Source of the DNA: Ophthalmolycus amberensis
Lineage: Eukaryota > Chordata > Actinopteri > Perciformes > Zoarcidae
NCBI GenBank assembly: GCA_024529925.1
Contig: JAFEUB010000791.1
Span: 186,001 to 250,000, forward strand
Direction of reading: 5' to 3'
Length of the DNA: 64,000 nt
In this document: positions 51,560 through 63,452 of the stretch, one piece after another
Numbering within the stretch: the stretch's first letter is position 1
How the letters are laid out: each line of letters begins with the position of its first letter
Notes under the pieces: model-generated
The model's input: only the letters and a program-made list of their open reading frames with translations
Told to the model about the DNA's origin: nothing
Database searches by the model: none
Made by a program: the position numbers and the translations under genes

Positions 51560-51752
51560 CAGGCGCCTGTGGCTAAGGAGCTCGAGAGGGTCATCCATTT
51601 ATCTCAGGGTCGGTGGTTTGATCCCCTTTAGCAAGACAGTGATGCTCAAGATGCTCCTGATGGTCAGGACTGATGGATGAGAGGCAAATTGAAAATCACT
51701 TTGTCCGTTAAAGCAGTAAAGCACTAAATAAGTACAGTCCATTTACCATTTA
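51560..51752 (+). mobile_element. SINE-like teleost repeat with tRNA-type promoter words
   Basis: The head has CTGTGGCTAAGGAGCTCGAG, and then GGTGGTTTGATCC, close to a tRNA B box (GGTTCGATCC). The middle has GCAAGACAGTGATGCTCAAG and the tail AAGTACAGTCCATTTACC. Tail and middle match the copy at 44668-44834. The B box differs from consensus by at least one base, so polymerase III activity is doubtful. Confidence 0.6.
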
Positions 51753-52519
51753 CTGTGGGTGTACTAGGCAGCTCGTGGGTGTGAAAGTATGTTATTGTGA
51801 AAGCAAGATGCTCCTTAAGGAAAGCACAGTCTTCAGCAAACACCATGAATAAAAGAAATAGCTAAAGAAAATGCCAGACATGTTCAATGTCACTTTTTAC
51901 AAGACATTCTGATGCAAGTAAGGTGTCAAAGTAGTTCTACAAAAAATAATAGTAACAACATTGCTCTGACATTCCAAAGACAGTGGCATTATCCTAGAGG
52001 AGGCTGTGAATACATTTGTATTCATCTGGGGAAAGAAATACAATTAATAAGGCAGGACACACTTATGTATTGATTGCATTTTTGACATTTTAATATACTA
52101 TGTTGACATAACACTAATTGGGCAAGAAAGTATGCATCCATTCGCGTGGCATGCATCCATTACAGCAGTAGACCTGACGCTAAAACAGAGGGGAAATGTT
52201 TTTTTGCTGCTCATAGCCAAAGTAAACTATTTGACATTTTCTGCCTGGCAAGACTTCCAGCGAGCAAGAAGGAGAGGGGCCACTGGTTTGACTAATTTTA
52301 GTATTGCCCACTTGAACAGCAGCACTTTTCGGCACTTGTGACATTGGCTGACATTGCCACAGTGATGGTGAGGCAAAGTGGCCATCAGACAAGAGACAGT
52401 CCTTATCTGAGGACTCTTACTCTCATAGGTTATCACTGCTCAGCTGTCCACCCAATCACTACCAAGACCTTTCTTGGATATCTCTAAGATTGGTTCTTGT
52501 AAAAGTGTGTTTCTCTGTT

Positions 52520-52544
52520 TGTGTGTGTGTGTGTGTGTGTGTGT
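52520..52544. repeat. (GT)12 microsatellite
   Basis: An uninterrupted GT run, 65 bases from a C14 run. Confidence 0.95.
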
Positions 52545-52607
52545 ACCCTCGAGCCCTCTGTCGCTGTCTGCTGTTTCCCTGTCTGCTTTCCATGTCTACT
52601 TCCATCA

Positions 52608-52621
52608 CCCCCCCCCCCCCC
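52608..52621 (+). repeat. C14 homopolymer
   Basis: Fourteen consecutive C followed by TCTCTTTCT, all pyrimidine. Confidence 0.95.
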
Positions 52622-53695
52622 TCTCTTTCTGGCAGTAAACGCGCGCACTTACAGAAAATTCCCACCACACCGACACTCATCCAGCTAAAAGCAAGTGGCT
52701 ATGCCAAAATTATGTCAAGTCACCACCTTTTGCACATCATGATTATTGACAGGGCAGGATTAACCGAGGCTGGGATTCTTCATACTTCAGCAGTTCATAA
52801 TTGGAGCGACAATTCACCGCGAAACAGTGGCTGCTCAAACTGCCTCCTGAGATGTAGCTAATATCTGCCAGTCTAATAGTTGTGAAACGTGTAGACAGTG
52901 GAATCAGAGACTGCAACAGCCACAACATCGCCATGTTATACATATGGTATGGCGTGACTGAAATTACAGTGTCTATTCACTTTATATCTGTACAGGAGTT
53001 GTTTTTGATTTTAGCTTTTACATTTTTGTGGAATTTGAAAATTCAACTCAAAACAAAAAATGGAAAATATGTATGCTCAATCTAAAGCTAACATATATCT
53101 AAATGAAGGAGACAATTTTAAATCACCTATTTGAACAGACTACTTTTTAAAGCTAAGTTTTTAAAGCATAGACTATATACTATAGACTTGCAAGACAATT
53201 GGTGATACAAACATTGATGGATGGCTTCTGCAAGGGTATTTTCTGTAAAACACATTGTTTTGCCAGTCAACATGATCAATTGTAGACTGGTATAAAACAT
53301 ATTTCTCATGTAAAGTTCAAGATATTGTAGTGTAAAAAATGCATTTAAAAGCAAGATTTTTGATAATTGTCAGATGATTACAATAATGATCATGATGTAG
53401 TCATCCTTAATGTGTTTAAAGTCAACTGATATATGGTCTGATTTCATTTTAACACATCAGGGAAAGTTTCAAAAACACATTTGACCCGTTATGAAAAGAG
53501 AAAAACATATCTCATCCTACTCATGCTTTGGGATCCTCTCTCATACAACCTCTATCCAATTTTGGTAGTCTGTGGGTGTTAGTGTGTATGCTGTGTGTGT
53601 GTGTGGCAAGGGGGTCAGCTGTTTGAGATGAAACTTTGATCAGTACCATTGCCCTCTGAATAAAAGACATCTTGCTCTTTCCCTTTAGTGCAGAT

Positions 53696-53696
<1 letters not shown>

Positions 53697-53749
<53 letters not shown>
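53697..53749. repeat. (GT)26 microsatellite
   Basis: A 53-base GT run with a shorter TG run about 100 bases before it. Confidence 0.97.
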
Positions 53750-53750
<1 letters not shown>

Positions 53751-54724
53751 CTGTTTATCAGGCTGCTTGTGGCGGCCAGAGGATGAAATGGCCATTATAG
53801 TAACACAGTAAAATCCCCTCTGCTTGTGTTTTATTTGATTGAATACATTTTATGACGGCTTTATGGAAATGACCAGACATGCACCATTTTCCTGTTTTAC
53901 TCAGATGAGGTCTTTTGTTTGTCACACTGCAGTGTGCATCACAGAAACCAATCAAAATCCCTCACCATGGCCAGTAATAAGAATGCAAAGGGAAAACTGC
54001 ATTAAATGTTCATTCCAGATTGCAGAAAGCAAAGGCAGGACAACTGAGGCTGTGATTAGAGAGAAGAGCTCTTCCAGAGGTAGCAGTCCTGTCCCGTTTT
54101 ACCACAAGAAGACTCAGTAATAGGTTTTGACTGACAACAAACCACAGGTCTCTCATTAACAGGGTGTCTTCGAGCCTCTTCAGGGAGGTATGAGCTCAAA
54201 CCTGATGCACCAAACACAAACAGATAATCTTACTTACCCATTTCATATGCTCTGAACTCAAGGCTTTCAATTTACTTACCTCTCAGCCGAACCTTGCTCT
54301 GACTGCTGATGAATGACTGGCTACTGAGAATTAATCCCCAAATGTTCTGTCTGACCACAAATGCTGTTTTATAAATTGAAAAAACTTATTGAAAAAAAAA
54401 GTGCTTTTCTCTAGCCTTTATTTAAAATGTAATGTGCCTTCTAGCATGACAGCCAGAAATGGTTTTCGCTCATTCCTCATTTATACAATTTCGAGACAAG
54501 ATGTAGCAAATTAGTTATAAATCATCTTTGTTTAGGTGATTTTGCGCAAAGATTTTTCGCTGAGCTGATGATAGAATTGAGTCGTCTCTGTGAAGTATAC
54601 CTCTTTTCAGCCCCAGACTGAATATTTCTTGATCTAGTGATCAGAATGCGAGCTGAAAGATGCAGGTAAGACATCAGTGACAAAGTAAGGCTAACCTGTC
54701 ATCCTTTGACAACTAGAGCTTGAA

Positions 54725-54740
54725 GGGGGGGGGGGGGGGG
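54725..54740 (+). repeat. G16 homopolymer
   Basis: Sixteen consecutive G on the plus strand. Confidence 0.95.
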
Positions 54741-55232
54741 AATCACTTACACCTGAGAGATATCTAACCCAGTCTTACTCCTTCTCACACATCCACTCCC
54801 TCACTTATCGTTCTCTCAGCCCTGTGCATGTTCTCAAATATTCATGACCATGCAGCCAGTGTCATCTTAGAATATCTAAATGGGAAGCCCAAGGCAGAAG
54901 GAAATCATCCTACTATGAAAGTCTCCGGTCCCCGGCGAATGTTAAAGCAGTCATCTATAAACCTCGCTCCATCAGTTCCCTCCCCCTCACCGTGACAATT
55001 TATTCTCTTCTTATTTCCACTCCAAACTTCTTATGGTGAATAATACCACACAAAATGGCAATTTGCAAAAATATGTTTTAATGATAAATATTCAGAGGAT
55101 GCCATATGTGATATCTGCTTTCCATTGCAGTGAATCAGCTCGTGGCACAACATCTGCTACTGGAGCTGAAAGTGTTATGTAAAACTTTTTGACAGCTGAT
55201 TTGTAAAACACATATACACACACACAAATTGC

Positions 55233-55333
55233 CCTCTCTCTCTCCCCCTCCCTCTCTCTCTCCCTCTCTCTCCCCCTCCCTCTCTCTCTCTCTCTCCCTC
55301 TCTCTCTCTCCCTCCCTCCCTCTCTCTCCCTCT
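55233..55333 (+). repeat. 100-base CT-rich tract
   Basis: Mixed TCTC, CCCT and CCCTCC units with no purine over about 100 bases. Read on the minus strand, as transcribed, it is a GA-rich purine tract. Confidence 0.95.
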
Positions 55334-57886
55334 CAAAGCTAAATTAAATGACCGAGCCTTGGCTGAGTGATTCCCGATCTGCCACTTAAGGCCGGGGGCT
55401 GATTGTGCCAGCTCATGTTCAGGGTCATGCCTGTGTCACTTAAAGACTCTCTAATGAGACCCAGACACTGTGCCCAGTTGAGCATAACCAAAAAAATCTA
55501 AAAGCCAACCAGAGCACGGGAGCACTGGTGCCTAAGAAAAAATATATTTAATGCAAGGCCAGTACGTGACGCCCACTAAGAGAAAGGGAGAGGAGACTTT
55601 GCTCATTTTGTTTTTAATGGCTCCAAAAAGTTATGATCCAGCTATTTTATGGAAATGGTCACAGAAGGTTGTTATGCAGCTCGTCATTCAAAACTGTGGA
55701 GATGAGTGAAGCATTTGAAAGGCTCAACAGGACCTGTTGACCTGTCCTGTAAGGCTGTTGGTTCAGCCTTAAGCTCTTGAGTGAAATGCTGTGTTGTGTA
55801 TCAGTGATATTCTTGACAGACTGACAGGAGCTACTGAGCAAGATCACTCACAGAGAGACAGAGTGAGGGACAGCCCATGAAAGACAGACATTCAAAATCC
55901 CAAATTCTAAAGAAGTTATTAAGATATTCTACCCAGTGCCTGTACATTACAGTATCCCTAGAAAGCACCTGCCTAGGATAACTGACTTTTCGTAAATAGC
56001 TGTTCTTATAAACTTAAATTTAGGTGGTAAATATACAGTGAAATATCTTTATATCCAGGTATTAGCTTGCCTGGCCACATACTGTTTAGTAAAACCTCTG
56101 GTGGCAACGCACTGCACAACACAACACAACACAAGAAATGCCCCTAGGAAGGAGTTGGGGGATGAATGGAGAATTTATACAGTGTTGAGCTCACATGGGT
56201 GTTGTTCAACATGAATATTCAATACACACCTTAGAATAAACCATTGTGTTCCTATTTCAAGGAAATTCCATCTGGGATTATGTTTCAAGGTTGAATTCAA
56301 AGAGACAAATGATGACTATACAGTTAGACACATAAAGGCATTGCTATATTCCCAAAAAATGCAAGTAAATGCTGTGCCACATGACAAAACTCAAGTAAAA
56401 GATAAGATAAACTGAACTACTCTATTGTACGAGTTCAGAATACAGCTTTTGGTTGTTTTCCATTCAATGTTGTTTCCTTTTTAAATATGACATTTTAAAC
56501 ATCTGTGTTTCTCAAACAGCAAGAATGTGTGTTATCATTCATTTCCCAAGAATTAAGAATTGGTGAACAATCTAAAAACGTCCTGAGATTTGTTGAAACT
56601 GCGTGCAAGCAGCAAACATTTGGCAAACAACGCTATCCTGGCAAAGAGCGACACGTTCTGGAAAAGAAGCTGCAGCAGGTGAAACCATTACTAGTTGGAT
56701 GGATATATTACCAACAGGTGGAGTTTGTATTGGCCTTGTATCAGCTTCCTGCCGTCATTATATTACCAGGAGACAGGAGTCCAGAGGACAATACTGTCTA
56801 CAGGAGTTGCAAATATACACTGACCCAAATACTAAAATACTGCACACCAAATATGCATACAGGACCAGATGATGTCTCTGTTTTAAATGATATTACGTCT
56901 CCAGAGTCAGAAATCGCTTGTAAGTTATTTAAGAAGCTATGCAGATAGGCTACATAACTATGACATTTTGTTTTACCTAAGCAATCAAGAGCTTCTATTG
57001 AGTTAATCATATGTGCATGTTCTGTAGAAAAAGCAAAACAGTCTGAATGTTTATGCGTAGCTGCTCGAGCTGACAGATCCCCAAAATAATCCCATTGACA
57101 CAAATGAAAATATTATTTCAATTATCCAGAGGAAATGACGTTTGGAGTTGCTTCAAGGAAAAAAATGTCCCCAGATGTTTGATGAAGCTCTGGACGGAGT
57201 CATACTCTAAGTGCAAAAAGATGATATTGGAACCGTGTTTGTGGCACTTGTGCTGGTGCAGAATCAGAGGCCTTAATGTGTTACATTTGCAAATACCAGC
57301 CACTGCAATGATGGTGTCCTTACCCATCTGAGAGCTTGTGAATGTTTCATAACAAGTTAGGCCAAATTAAGATCTTGGCACTCAGGGTTTAGTGGGGCGC
57401 TTTGATTAGGATCACGCATACACCCACACTTGAGAGCCTGTTATAAAGTCTGTTTAAAATGTCAGAATCAGAGGGCCCGGCCCATTCAGGATTCTATCTC
57501 TGGCTCTCTTTCCCATTCCCACTGATGTGCCGGCTGGTTTTTCTCACGGGATCATCGAGAATGACGGGCTGCCATGCACAGATGCTAATCCAAGGCTACA
57601 CACCCTTTTCCTTCAAAACTCAAGGCTAAGGTCTTCATCTGAGACTCCCTCAGATGAATGATTACTAAGTGAGTATAATTCACTGCCTGCTGTAAATCAA
57701 CAAACGTGTTGCTCCTTAAATCTGTAGGACAAATATAAACATAATGAGATTCTGCTACAGAATTCTCACAGCTTTTCATGTTCGTTCTTTGTAAAGTCTA
57801 AAGCGCAGTGCTGCACCACCAACACATGTGGGATGACGGCTTCACGGCTGGCTTTGAACGCATTCTCATTATCGTCTCGCTCTTTT

Positions 57887-57906
57887 ACACACACACACAC
57901 ACACAC
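57887..57906. repeat. (AC)10 microsatellite downstream of exon B
   Basis: This AC run reads as UG in the inpp4b transcript and starts about 65 bases after the exon B donor. Confidence 0.95.
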
Positions 57907-57970
57907 GCACTCGATTTTCAAAATGCAAACGTGCAACAAACACACAGAAACACAGCAACTGTTTACTCAC

Positions 57971-58087
57971 TGATTCCTGGCTCTTGTCCTTTGCATCATA
58001 CACAGTTAGCTTGACTAGTGTCTCCGGGCTAGCAGGATACTCTGAAGGGAAGGTCACCCCCGTCAGGAACAGCGGGTCTTTGTTCGC
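57971..58087 (-). CDS. inpp4b: inpp4b exon B (C2 domain, 39 codons)
   Basis: A 117-base exon, phase 0 at both ends, reads ANKDPLFLTGVTFPSEYP and continues to KLTVYDAKDKSQES. It corresponds to roughly residues 86-124 of human INPP4B, where DPLFLTGVTFPSEYP is identical and KLTVYDVKDKSHDT is close (recalled). This is core beta-sandwich of the lipid-binding C2 domain. The acceptor is CTCTCTCTGACAG and the donor is a consensus GTGAGT. Because its length is a multiple of three with symmetric phases, skipping it would keep the frame but break the C2 fold. Confidence 0.95.
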
Positions 58088-58126
58088 CTGTCAGAGAGAG
58101 GGACAACACAGAAACAGGGTGAGACA

Positions 58127-58151
58127 TGTGTGTGTGTGTGTGTGTGTGTGT
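58127..58151. repeat. (TG)12 microsatellite upstream of exon B
   Basis: This TG run reads as CA in the inpp4b transcript and ends about 39 bases before the exon B acceptor. Confidence 0.95.
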
Positions 58152-59734
58152 ACACTTATATGCACATTTGTACTGCAAAAAAAAAAGTCAGGAAGCCAAA
58201 GGGATAAAAGAAGAGAGGGAGACTTGGGTGGGTGAATGAGCCAACAGCTGGGCTCAGCCCGTCCTCCTCCTCCTCCTCCTCCCAGCGTTTCACTCCATTC
58301 CTCTCGGCTCCCCAGCTGCCCAAGCTGCCTCTCCTGGGCACAAAAAAAGGAGAAGATAGAGCTCACCCTGGTGGGTTTACCTGGAGCTCTGGCATAGCTA
58401 CAGTCTCCCAAACGAGACCGCAGGTCAGGCGCAACAAGTGTTGACGGGTAAATTGGCACAGTGATGGGATTAAACCAGTGTTCCCAGCACCCAGTGTTGG
58501 GTCTTCAAACATACCAGAAGGCTGTATGGCATTAGCAAATACATATTCATAAGCACTCAGAACCTTTAACTTCCATGCCTTTTGAACCGCATGGCTTGTT
58601 TTACGACGGCCTTCAAAGACCTTGCTTTCATTGCACTGTAAAAATGTCTTTACAAGGTTGTTACTGGTATGTACTTTACATTGAAAACCTTCTCTAAAAC
58701 CACTGCAGTGCACGCAGAGTGAGGACCTGTATGTCCTCTGTTTCACCTGTTGGGAGGATTTGTTTTTGCCAAACAGGAGAGAGAATCATGAAATAAGGCA
58801 GGTTTCTCTGCCATTTTCTAGATATTGTGCCCAGTTACAAATATTCAAAAAAAAAAGGGAACAATTCTGAGAGTTTCCAATTTTTGCAATGATTTAAAAA
58901 CATATGTTATGATTCTAAGTGTAGTTAGAGATTCACCTGGCTAAGGTGCATACCATAGCTAAAATATGGCTTTGAGTCAATTCCTAGCGCAGGAACCTTT
59001 TCATGTCTCTCACAATCATACTTTTCTTTCACTTTAATGCTGTTACTCTGTGGACAAAATTCCCTCCAACATAAAGTCGGAGATGTAATGGTTTTGAATC
59101 TGCAATAAATCTTAATATAAGTAGATTGTATTGCACCAGGAGCTGAGGGGCTTTACTGGGAAGTCTCAAGGATTGTTTAGTAATTTGGTGTTGTCTAATT
59201 GAACCAATTCAAAGCACTTTGTGTTTACACTGGGGGCTTCCTCTTCCTCTGCTCTGCTCTGCTCTGATGGGCGTTTCTAGAATGCCGCCCTCTGCGACCG
59301 TTTGGGGACACACTGGGGAGCAGTAATGAGACTGACATAGACAGACTGGCAGACATATGAATGTATGATCACACCCTTGACTTAACAAAAAAAAGCAGCT
59401 GTAAAGAAACTAAGGTTAATCAATCTTGGTATGTGACAACTGTCGGCAAAATCACAAGTGTAATAGTCTAGCTAGTGTGCACAGTAATGTATTGTGTTTC
59501 ACTGCATTTTGTTAGATAACTCTTAACACATGTAAAACTAAAATCTGAATGTCAATAACTTATTTTGTTTATTGCTGCCACAAACACGTTAAATCCGTCA
59601 TTTATTGCCAGATAATAAATATCAATTTATTTTTAATACCTTTTTTAACTGTTTAAATTATAGCATGGTTAACTATTAACAGAGTGCAAACTCTGCAAAA
59701 CTCTGATGAAAATTACACAGTTATCGCTAGAACT

Positions 59735-59829
59735 GTAATGGTATTATAAAGTACTTCAATTGGTACTCAGTACTGGCAAATACCCAAATGAAGTAAGGGT
59801 ACTTGGTCTGAAAATCGGTGCATCCCTAA
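59735..59829 (-). mobile_element. hAT-like transposon end (TAGGGATGCACCGAT type)
   Basis: On the minus strand it begins TTAGGGATGCACCGATTTTC and continues with degenerate GTACC/GTACT repeats (plus-strand words GGTACTCAGTACTGGCAAAT and ACCCAAATGAAGTAAGGG). The terminus is one shared by fish hAT nonautonomous elements. It is related to the end at 38409-38503. The opposite terminus is not seen. Confidence 0.45.
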
Positions 59830-61512
59830 TTTAAATGTTATTTCTCCCAAAGTTGATAAAACGGTAACACTGACTTATTGCCCATAACTTCAATATTAGA
59901 AGGAACTGAGTTATAGGCTCATCACTTGATCCAACTAATCGCCAAACCACAAATTGAAATAGACAATGCTGCGATGTCTGATCTTAGGTTTCAATGTTTA
60001 AAAATGGAAACCCCTTCCCTCTGTTACTCTACTTCAGTTCATTTGTGGTTTAGGGTCAGTGCACAATAGCTGATTATTGCATCAAAAGGCTGAAACATTG
60101 CATCAGTTTGTTGGATAGACAAAACAAATGCTACATGAATGTCTTGCCCGCATAATTGCAGCCAGTGTCCAAAACACCTACAAAGTGCAAGGAAAAATGT
60201 ACATTGGCGGAGAAAATAAAGACGCCTACTTTACTACAAACTCTCATCACTACAACATAAAAGTTGATTGATCACGTTTTGGCTGGCATCAACTCTGCAC
60301 ACTGGTGGCGGCATGCAACTTATATAATTGTATTGTTATTCTTTGGTTAATCCTCGCTGACCATTGTCACAACAGTTAGGGTTAAATTATCCAGCTCGCT
60401 ACCCGGCTTGATTACCAGTACCACCGGTACCACAGGGGGAAATTTCGCCCCAACCGCAAAGAGAGTGCACGGGGCGGAACATTGTTAGAGCAGATCAACT
60501 TAAAGGAAAAAAAAATGAAGATCGTGGTGGAAGTTTGGTTTAAAGAAGAAGTGAGCTTCACAGAAAGGGGCGAGATTGTATTTTTTAGGTTAGCAATGGC
60601 AATACAATGGTAGGTACTCCACAAATAGGACCTGCTCGTTTGTTTGTGTATATTATGCAGTTTCATGGCCGGTTGAAAAATATTTTGGCTGGAGAATAAT
60701 TTTTTAGTTTAAGTTAATTTTGGAACTGGACCGACACCAACAAGCCTCAAATCCTTTGCTACAATAAGGAATGTCGAGAGGATTGGGAGCCAATGCGTGA
60801 AGCGAGCTAAAAACAGCGGCGTATTTAATCACACACAAAGGTAGAATTATGTGTTCAACTGCACACATACACACGGAGGGAATACACAGACACACCACCT
60901 CACCGCACCACTAACCCTGTTGATCCTTCAGAAATCGTCCATGCGCTGACAGAGGGGAAATAAAACAAGTATATCGCTTCTTGTTTCAGCCTCTCTAGAC
61001 ATGGTAATACCAGTCTTGATGCTCGCTGCCATTTTGCCGCCGAGCCATGAAGCTTTGTGGTTTGTGTACTCTAATATCCCAAACACAGCACAGCGGGTGG
61101 AACCATTCCACAGTGGAACCATTGCACTGCTTTGACCTTAGTGCAAAGCTGGATATATACCAGTGCTGTACATTAACAAAAAGACAGACAGAGCCATTAT
61201 ACTCAAGAATGTGCAGGTACAGTCACAAACACAACACACACACAAGCCCTTACGCTTGCCTCACTGGCACACTGAATAGGCCTCATTCAGACTTACCAGC
61301 ATGGTTGGCAGCCTCAGCTGCGGCTGAATCTTCTTAGCGCTACCGATGGGCTGAGATGAGCTAAAGTGGTAAGCCTGTCTCCATCTACGCAGAGAAGTAA
61401 GCCAGTCTGTCATACAAGTGGTCAACATATGCTTTGGGAAACAGCTGCCCCTCTCTCGTCTTTTTGTTTGGGTTGCAAACCTCTGTGGAATGGCCAATTT
61501 AGGCCATTAGAG

Positions 61513-61514
61513 GG

Positions 61515-61558
<44 letters not shown>
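61513..61558. repeat. (TG)n microsatellite with inverted CA run nearby
   Basis: A TG run of about 46 bases with one CG near its start. A CA run at 61577-61590 is its inverted complement, about 18 bases away. Confidence 0.96.
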
Positions 61559-61560
<2 letters not shown>

Positions 61561-62604
61561 ATTGGATTGGGTCGTGCACACACACACACAGACAGACTAG
61601 ACTTTCTGAACTTGTTCCAGGCAGGGGGTTCTTCGCTTGACTAGCATGACATCAAAGGCTGTTTTATCCCTTGGCTTTCCGTGACGTCAAATCCCCTCAA
61701 GTCCTATCACCCCTGGAGCTATTGCCCGTGTTTCAGGAATGGGATTTCCGTACGAGACGCTAGATAGCATTTTTGTTTCTCCAGCTTCAAAATTTGTCGA
61801 AGACGCTTCCTGTTGCACTGTAAAGAGATTTACAGGGCTTTCCATTTTCTTCTTAAGTTGTCACTGGTCCTTTCTGTTCTACTAACAGTAGATCAGGATA
61901 CAGTACTCACATTGAGACATACCGGTACACTCGCTCTGTGGAGATAAAGAGGGTCTGTCTTTTGTGAAAATATGGCAGTGTGATCCAGTTTCATACCATA
62001 CAGTGAATCAATACTATTGAGTGTAAACTATGTACTAATGTTAACAGTGTGCTTTGTAATAATAATAATAACACCAGATATCAAATTTAAAAGCATTCTA
62101 ATCAATATTAGTAATCATACTGACCTTTATTGTCACTTATAGTCTGATCACACTACTTCTAACATAAGGTAACACGATGTTTTATGTTTTGGAACAGTAG
62201 CAGTTAGTGATTTAAGATATATTCAGAGGCAGTGTATTCTCCAAAACTGCCCTTTTCAATAAATAAAACAGGGAGAGGTCATTTAACTGAAGAGGAGAAA
62301 GTTCAGATCCAATGTGATTAAATGCTATCCTGTTCTTTTTACCTGACCCCTGTGATTCATGGGTAAAGAGGGCTTGTTCCTTCATTTATCTTCTAAATGA
62401 AACCCTTATATCATATCCCGTGGGTTCCTGATAATACGCCTATCAAATGCTGAAGCTTCCATGCAACCAAGACTCAATCAGTGTCCAGCAAAGCCGGCGG
62501 CAGCTGTTGAGAGCAGGCATCCCGGGAATGTGACAAACAGGAGAAACGCAAGTGGCAGTTGAGCCGTTTTCAGATGCATTATTCACACAATGAGGCTCTC
62601 TAGC

Positions 62605-62649
62605 GCACACACACACACACACACGCACACACACACACACACACACACA
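62605..62649. repeat. (CA)n microsatellite with one CG break
   Basis: A CA run of about 45 bases, broken once by CG at 62624-62625. Confidence 0.96.
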
Positions 62650-63216
62650 GGTCCACCTTTGGCCACACAGGTTAATGAACATCTGCTGTGCATTTTGGAA
62701 GATGTATTAGTATGAAACCCTACTGGTTACCACTGTCCGGACAAGTAACCTCTGTTCCTTTAAACCACGACTTACACTTTATTCAAGGAGGATTTCAAAG
62801 TCAAATTGAATATTTTCAATGTTGTGCTGCTTCTGGGTCATAGCAACTCTCATATTACTTATCAGATTGATCGGATTTCTGTGTGCAATGCTAGACATAC
62901 TTGTGTTATGGCAAGTATCTTCATTTATAATATACTATCCAGACTAACACAATTAATATATGGCAGAGAAAACTCCTCGACTATCTTAAACATGTCTTCT
63001 GAGGCTGCAAACCTCTCCTTTAAAACAGACTTGTAAAATCACACCGAATGCGCACGTACCCGTTTTTTGTGAAGACGAAAGCAGTCCATATCCTCAGATC
63101 CTTCTCAAAATCCTGAACATTACAGCCATGAAATCAAAACTCCAGCGGCACTCAGAGTGTCTGCAGAGCTGGCTGAGCCAGCATACAGTATCCTACCACA
63201 TCCTGTGTTTCTACAC

Positions 63217-63246
63217 GCACACACATACACACACACACACACACAC
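63217..63246. repeat. Imperfect (CA)n microsatellite
   Basis: A CA run with CATACA and GCACA interruptions. Confidence 0.94.
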
Positions 63247-63410
63247 TGCTGTTGCCTTGACAGGACTGAGGGGAAAAGTCTAAATGCAGTCTTTGAAAGA
63301 GACGGTTATACACATTTAGCTTCACTGGATTAGCAGGAAAATAAAATGCGTCAGGAAACTTTGCCCTTGTATGAGGAGAGACAAAAAATTGTCTGTGTAT
63401 GTATATATTT

Positions 63411-63452
63411 ATATATATATATGCGCGCGCGTGCGTGCGTGCGTGCGTGTGT
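63411..63452. repeat. 42-base alternating purine-pyrimidine tract (AT, GC, GT)
   Basis: Strict alternation: ATATATATATAT, then GCGCGCGC, then four GTGC units, then GTGTGT. GC and GT alternation favours left-handed Z-DNA and the AT part favours cruciform or melting. Confidence 0.95.

Larger units (their letters stand above)
37141..57970 (-). other. Intron between exons B and C (20.8 kb)
   Basis: This is the largest intron. It holds a composite repeat (37948-38503), three GA tracts with a G17 run (40612-41289), CA tracts, two SINE-like copies (44668-44834 and 51560-51752), a fold-back repeat (49051-49230), long TG and CA arrays, G16 and C14 runs, and a 100-base pyrimidine tract (55233-55333). 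Mammalian INPP4B has about 17 extra residues encoded at this junction (recalled). I looked for a small phase-0 exon coding them and found no convincing one. 38510-40440 and 41600-43440 hold nothing I recognise. Confidence 0.8.

Noticed and set aside
58363..58746. Minus-strand frame of 127 codons just upstream of exon B
   Set aside because: No match to INPP4B or another family. Exon A joins exon B in phase without it, and it lacks a proper donor in frame.
60160..60720. Block with CACGTTTTGGCTGGCATC and GGCCGGTTGAAAAATATTTT as a transposon
   Set aside because: It looks repeat-like, but I could not tie it to a family or find ends.
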